NCBI GenBank assembly: GCA_002344135.1
Contig: DDTO01000001.1
Span: 191,628 to 209,320, forward strand
Direction of reading: 5' to 3'
Origin: Chthonomonas sp. UBA2362
GTDB lineage: Bacteria; Armatimonadota; Fimbriimonadia; Fimbriimonadales; Fimbriimonadaceae
Length of the DNA stretch: 17,693 nt
In this document: positions 14,822 through 17,693 of the stretch, piece by piece
How the letters are laid out: each line of letters begins with the position of its first letter
How positions within the stretch are numbered: position 1 is the first letter of the stretch
Translations under genes and position numbers: made by a program
Notes under the pieces: generated by a model
The model's database searches: none
Seen by the model: the letters and a program-made list of their open reading frames with translations, nothing else
Told to the model about the DNA's origin: nothing

Positions 14822-15690
14822 GGACCTTCGCGCTCTTCGTGTTCGGGGTGAGCGCTTCGGCATTCGCCCAGTTTCCCGACGCCCAAATCAAGTTGGACTT
14901 GCGCCCGACTTACCTCTCCTCGGCTGGCGGTCACACTACTTTCCGATGGTACGACCCCATGGGGCGGCACAGCACGGTGGGCCTCGTGCTCCTCCTTGAG
15001 CCCGGGTTTCGGTTCTTCGTCAGCCAACGCATCCAGCGCATCGACGGCGATCCCGACCAAGACCAACTCGACGAGATCTATCTCGAAGACCCGGGCAACT
15101 GGAGGATCGGGCGCGCCTATCTGCCCTTCGGCCAGAGGAACATCTTCCGCGAGTCGGTGATGGGTGCCCAGGCCGACACCCAACTCGTGCTTGCTGCGCT
15201 GCCTCTCGAAATCGCCGTGTGTGATGGAGGAAAGGGCAAGCAGCGCGGCGTTGTCGGCCGGATCGGAGGGCGCTTCGGCGTCAGTTTCGCCATCGGCAAC
15301 CACTTCGGCATCGCTGGCACGTCGCTTGCCCCGATCCGGAACGCCTTCGATGCCCCGGAGGCGGGCAGGGGGCACAAGGTGGTGATCGGCGGAGACTACG
15401 TGTACGGTATCGGCGCTTTCACTATTCATGGCGAATACGTCGCGTTCCGCCACGGCGAGACCGACCTCGACACGAACGAAGACGTGACCGATTTTCGAGT
15501 GACCTTCCGCTCGGCGGACCCTCGATTCCGGCTCACCGGCGCTTGGAGTCGCGAGTGGAACTCCCGCGAGGACTTCTATCGCATCGAGGGAGAGGTTGCG
15601 GTGACCGACAAAGTTTCCCTCACTCCGTTCCTCCGCTTTTCGGGAGGGCAGTGGCAGGACTTCGGGATCGGGGCGCGAGTCCGGTTCTAA
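14818..15690 (+). CDS. Predicted outer-membrane beta-barrel protein
   Basis: A 290-residue secreted protein. From the GTG at 14818 it has a short signal peptide (MRTFALFVFGVSASAFAQ, cleavage after AFA or AFAQ), then alternating strands with many aromatic and glycine residues and a terminal ARVRF; a C-terminal phenylalanine is the usual barrel-assembly signal. No long hydrophobic helix follows, so an outer-membrane barrel of perhaps 10-14 strands is likely, with a porin- or phosphate-selective-porin-like look. No specific family was recognised. The GTG overlaps the hisS stop (GTGA) and has a strong Shine-Dalgarno, GGAGG at 14806-14810, seven bases upstream. The frame is open back to 14551, but that part is antisense-free hisS coding sequence in another frame. 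Confidence 0.65.
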   Translation: MRTFALFVFGVSASAFAQFPDAQIKLDLRPTYLSSAGGHTTFRWYDPMGRHSTVGLVLLLEPGFRFFVSQRIQRIDGDPDQDQLDEIYLEDPGNWRIGRAYLPFGQRNIFRESVMGAQADTQLVLAALPLEIAVCDGGKGKQRGVVGRIGGRFGVSFAIGNHFGIAGTSLAPIRNAFDAPEAGRGHKVVIGGDYVYGIGAFTIHGEYVAFRHGETDLDTNEDVTDFRVTFRSADPRFRLTGAWSREWNSREDFYRIEGEVAVTDKVSLTPFLRFSGGQWQDFGIGARVRF

Positions 15691-15704
15691 ATGGGCGGGC
15701 TGCC

Positions 15705-15762
15705 CCCCTCTCCTGCGCATCCGGGCACCGATCGGCGGAAGGCTCGATGCGGAGGAGAGGGG
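15705..15762. repeat. Long inverted repeat after the barrel gene
   Basis: Arms 15705-15721 (CCCCTCTCCTGCGCATC) and 15746-15762 match at 16 of 17 positions with a 24-base spacer. The right arm runs on into a GGGGA-rich tract. It lacks a T-run, so it resembles a dispersed intergenic repeat more than a terminator, though it could stop or protect the hisS-barrel transcript. Confidence 0.5.
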
Positions 15763-15784
15763 ACGGGGGAGAGGTCCGAGGCGA

Positions 15785-15812
15785 AAGCGCGGGCAGGCCC
15801 GCGCACTCCAAA
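15785..15812 (+). repeat. GC-rich repeat, copy 2
   Basis: This matches 472-499 at 24 of 28 positions. Its core GCGCGGGC-AG-GCCCGCGC is a perfect 8-bp palindrome with a 2-base centre. It lies in the intergenic gap before the proline dehydrogenase gene. Confidence 0.5.
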
Positions 15813-15843
15813 CAGCCTCCCCGCCCGCAGCGTCTTCGTCTGT

Positions 15844-15849
15844 CACAAT
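15844..15849 (+). promoter_or_regulatory. Candidate -10 hexamer of the proline dehydrogenase gene
   Basis: CACAAT lies eight bases before the ATG at 15858, the same hexamer found before hisS and the metalloprotease-like gene. No Shine-Dalgarno and no clear -35 are present. Confidence 0.4.
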
Positions 15850-15857
15850 CTCGCCCG

Positions 15858-16775
15858 ATGGGGCTCGGCCGCTCGCTGATTCTGAAGACCGCCGCATGGA
15901 AGCCCGTGGAAAGGCTCGTGCGGCGGTCGTTTCTGTTCCGGCCCCTCGTTCGGCGGTTCATCGCCGGCGACACCCTCGACCAAGCGCTCGTCCAGGCGGA
16001 GGCCCTGGCGGCGAAGGGTCTTTTCTCCAGCCTCGACTATCTGGGAGAGAACACGCTGAACGAGGCGGAGGCCGAAGCGGCCAAGCAGGCCTATATCGAC
16101 ATGCTCGACCGGATCGCCGCCAGCCCTCACCGAGACGCGATCAACATCTCGATCAAGCTGACGCAATGCGGGCTCGACCTCGGCGAAGAGTATGCCGAGA
16201 GGCAATACCGCGAAGTCCTCGCCGCCGCCCACGGCCTGTTCGTCCGCGTCGATATGGAATCCAGCGAATACACCGAGAAGACCCTGGCGATGATCGAGCG
16301 CGTCTTCCCGGACTATCCGAACACCGGCACCGTCCTCCAGTCATACCTCTTCCGCACCAAGGAGGATGCCGAGCGCATGATCCGCCTCGGCGCAAGGGTT
16401 CGTCTCGTCAAGGGCGCCTATCTGGAGCCGGAGGCGGTGGCCTTTTCCTCGAAAGCAGAGGTCGATCGCGCTTTTGTCGAGATCGGCGAAACCCTCTTGC
16501 GGCGGGGCAACTATCCCGCGATCGCGACTCACGACTCCAAGATCATCGCCCACTTCGAGGCCTTCGCCGAGCGCGAGGGAATCGGCAAGGAGCGGTTCGA
16601 GTTTCAGATGCTCTACGGCATCCGGCGTGACCTGCAGGAAGGGCTTCGCGCTAAGGGTTATCACGTGCGGGTTTACATCCCCTTCGGCGACAGTTGGTAT
16701 CCCTATTTCACCCGCCGCCTCGCCGAGCGGCCCGCGAACGCGTTCTTTATCCTCCGCTCCCTCTTTCGGCGATAG
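15858..16775 (+). CDS. Proline dehydrogenase (monofunctional)
   Basis: A 305-residue FAD-dependent proline dehydrogenase, the first step of proline catabolism (proline to pyrroline-5-carboxylate with electrons to quinone). Diagnostic segments of the beta8-alpha8 barrel are DYLGENT (60-66), ISIKLTQCGLD (98-108), VDMESSEYTE (131-140), VLQSYLFRT (159-167), RLVKGAYLEP (182-191), ATHDS (223-227) and FQMLYGIRRDLQ (249-260), ending with IPFGDSWYPYFTRRLAERP (274-292), which contributes substrate-contacting arginines. Length is that of the short single-domain bacterial enzymes, not PutA. The second enzyme, P5C dehydrogenase, is not in this window. The ATG at 15858 is chosen because the upstream frame runs through repeats. 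Confidence 0.92.
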   Translation: MGLGRSLILKTAAWKPVERLVRRSFLFRPLVRRFIAGDTLDQALVQAEALAAKGLFSSLDYLGENTLNEAEAEAAKQAYIDMLDRIAASPHRDAINISIKLTQCGLDLGEEYAERQYREVLAAAHGLFVRVDMESSEYTEKTLAMIERVFPDYPNTGTVLQSYLFRTKEDAERMIRLGARVRLVKGAYLEPEAVAFSSKAEVDRAFVEIGETLLRRGNYPAIATHDSKIIAHFEAFAEREGIGKERFEFQMLYGIRRDLQEGLRAKGYHVRVYIPFGDSWYPYFTRRLAERPANAFFILRSLFRR

Positions 16776-16834
16776 GAAACGCGGCTCTTTTCGGCCAGAA
16801 ATGCCGCCGTTTCCCCTGAAGACTATGGCTTTGT

Positions 16835-16964
16835 CCCGGAAAAGTCCGAGTTTTCCGGGAAATACTCGGCGGTTTGCGCCGAAGGGGACGGCTTGTTCGC
16901 GGATGCCCTGAAGATTTCGCCGATCGTCTCCGAGAATCTTCTCGAAACCCCGGCGGTATGCCGG
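16835..16964 (+). other. Chain of hairpins in the leader of the helical/Fn3 gene
   Basis: Three perfect stem-loops lie in a row: CCCGGAAAA / TTTTCCGGG (16835-16859, 7-base loop), TCGGCG / CGCCGA (16866-16882, loop GTTTG) and CCGGC / GCCGG (16950-16964, loop GGTAT). The 204 bases between the proline dehydrogenase stop and the next ATG are also open in the frame of both genes. None of the stems is followed by a T-run. The stretch could be a structured leader, a repeat cluster or an eroded N-terminal extension. Confidence 0.4.
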
Positions 16965-16979
16965 CAGCGAGGGACGAAA

Positions 16980-17621
16980 ATGCGAACTCTCACCGATCCG
17001 ATCCCCGAAGCCGAATTCAGCCTCGGCCTGACGAACTTCTCGGCGGTCTGCCAAGAGCAGTCGGCGGCGCTGGGCCTGGATGCCGGCGACCTCACCGCCA
17101 TCGCCGACGCCGCCGAAAGCCTCGCGAGCGATCTGAACGCGGTCGCCGCCGCCCGGGCGGCGCTCCAGGCCGCGATCTCCGCGAAGGATGCGCGCAAGGC
17201 CTCCGCCCGCGCCCTTGTCTCGCGCTACTCACAGCGCTTTCGCGCCGACCAGGAGGTACCGGACGAGCTTCTGGTACGCCTCATGCTTTCGCCGCACCGA
17301 TCTGCTCCGACCAATCTGGCGCCGACGATTCCCACCGATCTCACTGCTTCGGCCGATGGCGACGGCGCGATCCGGCTGCGTTGGAGTCGCGGCGAGAACC
17401 ACGAAGCCACGATCTTCGTGATCGAGTCTCGGGGCGATCCCGCGGACGCCTGGGTGATCCTCGGCGCCACCACGCGGCGGACGTTCCACACGACCTCGCC
17501 TCCGGGCCGGTACGTGGCCTACCGGATCAGCGCCCAGCGTCGCGGGGTCTCGAGCTTGCCGTCCACGCCGGTCGTTCTTTGGGATGCGGTGGGGGCTTCA
17601 TCGCTGGCGGATGCCGCTTGA
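16980..17621 (+). CDS. Helical-bundle protein with a C-terminal fibronectin type III-like domain
   Basis: A 213-residue protein of unknown function. Residues about 10-95 form amphipathic, alanine-rich helices (LAAIADAAESLASDL-like spacing, with AAARAALQAAISAKDARKAS), similar in style to hypothetical proteins found in Planctomycetes, Verrucomicrobia and Armatimonadetes. After a proline-rich linker, residues about 118-207 look like one fibronectin type III domain: PTDLTASADGDGAIRLRW near its start and RYVAYRISAQRRG near its end. No signal peptide or membrane segment is visible. The start at 16980 is preferred, with AGGGA-like bases (GAGGGACGAAA) just before it, though the frame is open to 16776. 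What it binds is unknown. Confidence 0.65.
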   Translation: MRTLTDPIPEAEFSLGLTNFSAVCQEQSAALGLDAGDLTAIADAAESLASDLNAVAAARAALQAAISAKDARKASARALVSRYSQRFRADQEVPDELLVRLMLSPHRSAPTNLAPTIPTDLTASADGDGAIRLRWSRGENHEATIFVIESRGDPADAWVILGATTRRTFHTTSPPGRYVAYRISAQRRGVSSLPSTPVVLWDAVGASSLADAA

Positions 17622-17684
17622 GTCGGGTCGAGGTTCGTCGTGGTTTCGCTCGGACGGCGGGTCGCCGCCGACCGGGGAGGCGCG

Positions 17685-17693
17685 ATGGAATCG
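17685..17693 (+). CDS. Possible start of a gene running off the window
   Basis: An ATG at 17685 is preceded by GGGGAGG (17674-17680) at a four-base spacing, a good ribosome binding site. Only three codons (M-E-S) remain, so nothing can be said of the product. Confidence 0.3.

Noticed and set aside
13925..15897. Long minus-strand frames opposite hisS and the barrel gene
   Set aside because: They are mirror frames with low-quality translations and no family motifs.
16835..16859. 9-bp hairpin as an intrinsic terminator of proline dehydrogenase
   Set aside because: No T-run follows on either strand.

Overview
The window is high-GC bacterial chromosome carrying ordinary core genes (era, rpsB-tsf, hisS) among accessory metabolic genes. 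A secreted beta-barrel ending in phenylalanine points to a diderm. A planctomycete/armatimonad-style type IV pilin-like protein, a GH42-like protein, a DUF5808-like protein and a helical-bundle/Fn3 protein fit Armatimonadota (perhaps Fimbriimonadia) or a neighbour of Planctomycetota. This assignment is inference, not a database result.

Layout. Bases 1-1290 are gene-poor: dispersed palindromic repeats, a tandem repeat and what look like decayed coding fragments. A pilin-like gene with an EF-hand loop follows on the minus strand (1291-2283). A class II aldolase-family gene (plus, 2583-3326) shares its stop with a convergent HExxH metalloprotease-like gene (minus, 3323-4216). Next is a plus-strand block: a 1062-residue GH42-like protein with basic low-complexity tails, era one base later, then an orphan CoA-transferase beta subunit. 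After a DUF5808-like membrane protein comes rpsB-tsf, with a leader that can fold over the rpsB Shine-Dalgarno. A minus-strand pair (12451-13515, 11465-12445) encodes a homologue of cyanobacterial acyl-ACP reductase and a NurA-like nuclease. Divergent from it are hisS and an overlapping outer-membrane barrel gene, then proline dehydrogenase and a helical/Fn3 protein. A further gene may begin at the right edge.

The most notable signals are the acyl-ACP-reductase-like gene, which keeps the family's key cysteine; the GH42-like enzyme with histone-H1-like tails translationally adjacent to era; and a recurring -10-like hexamer (CACAAT, TAGGAT or TAACAT) placed 6-8 bases before the ATG of five genes, which suggests leaderless transcription. 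There are also several repeat families, one with a hairpin that covaries between its two copies. No tRNA, rRNA, CRISPR array, transposase or integrase was recognised.
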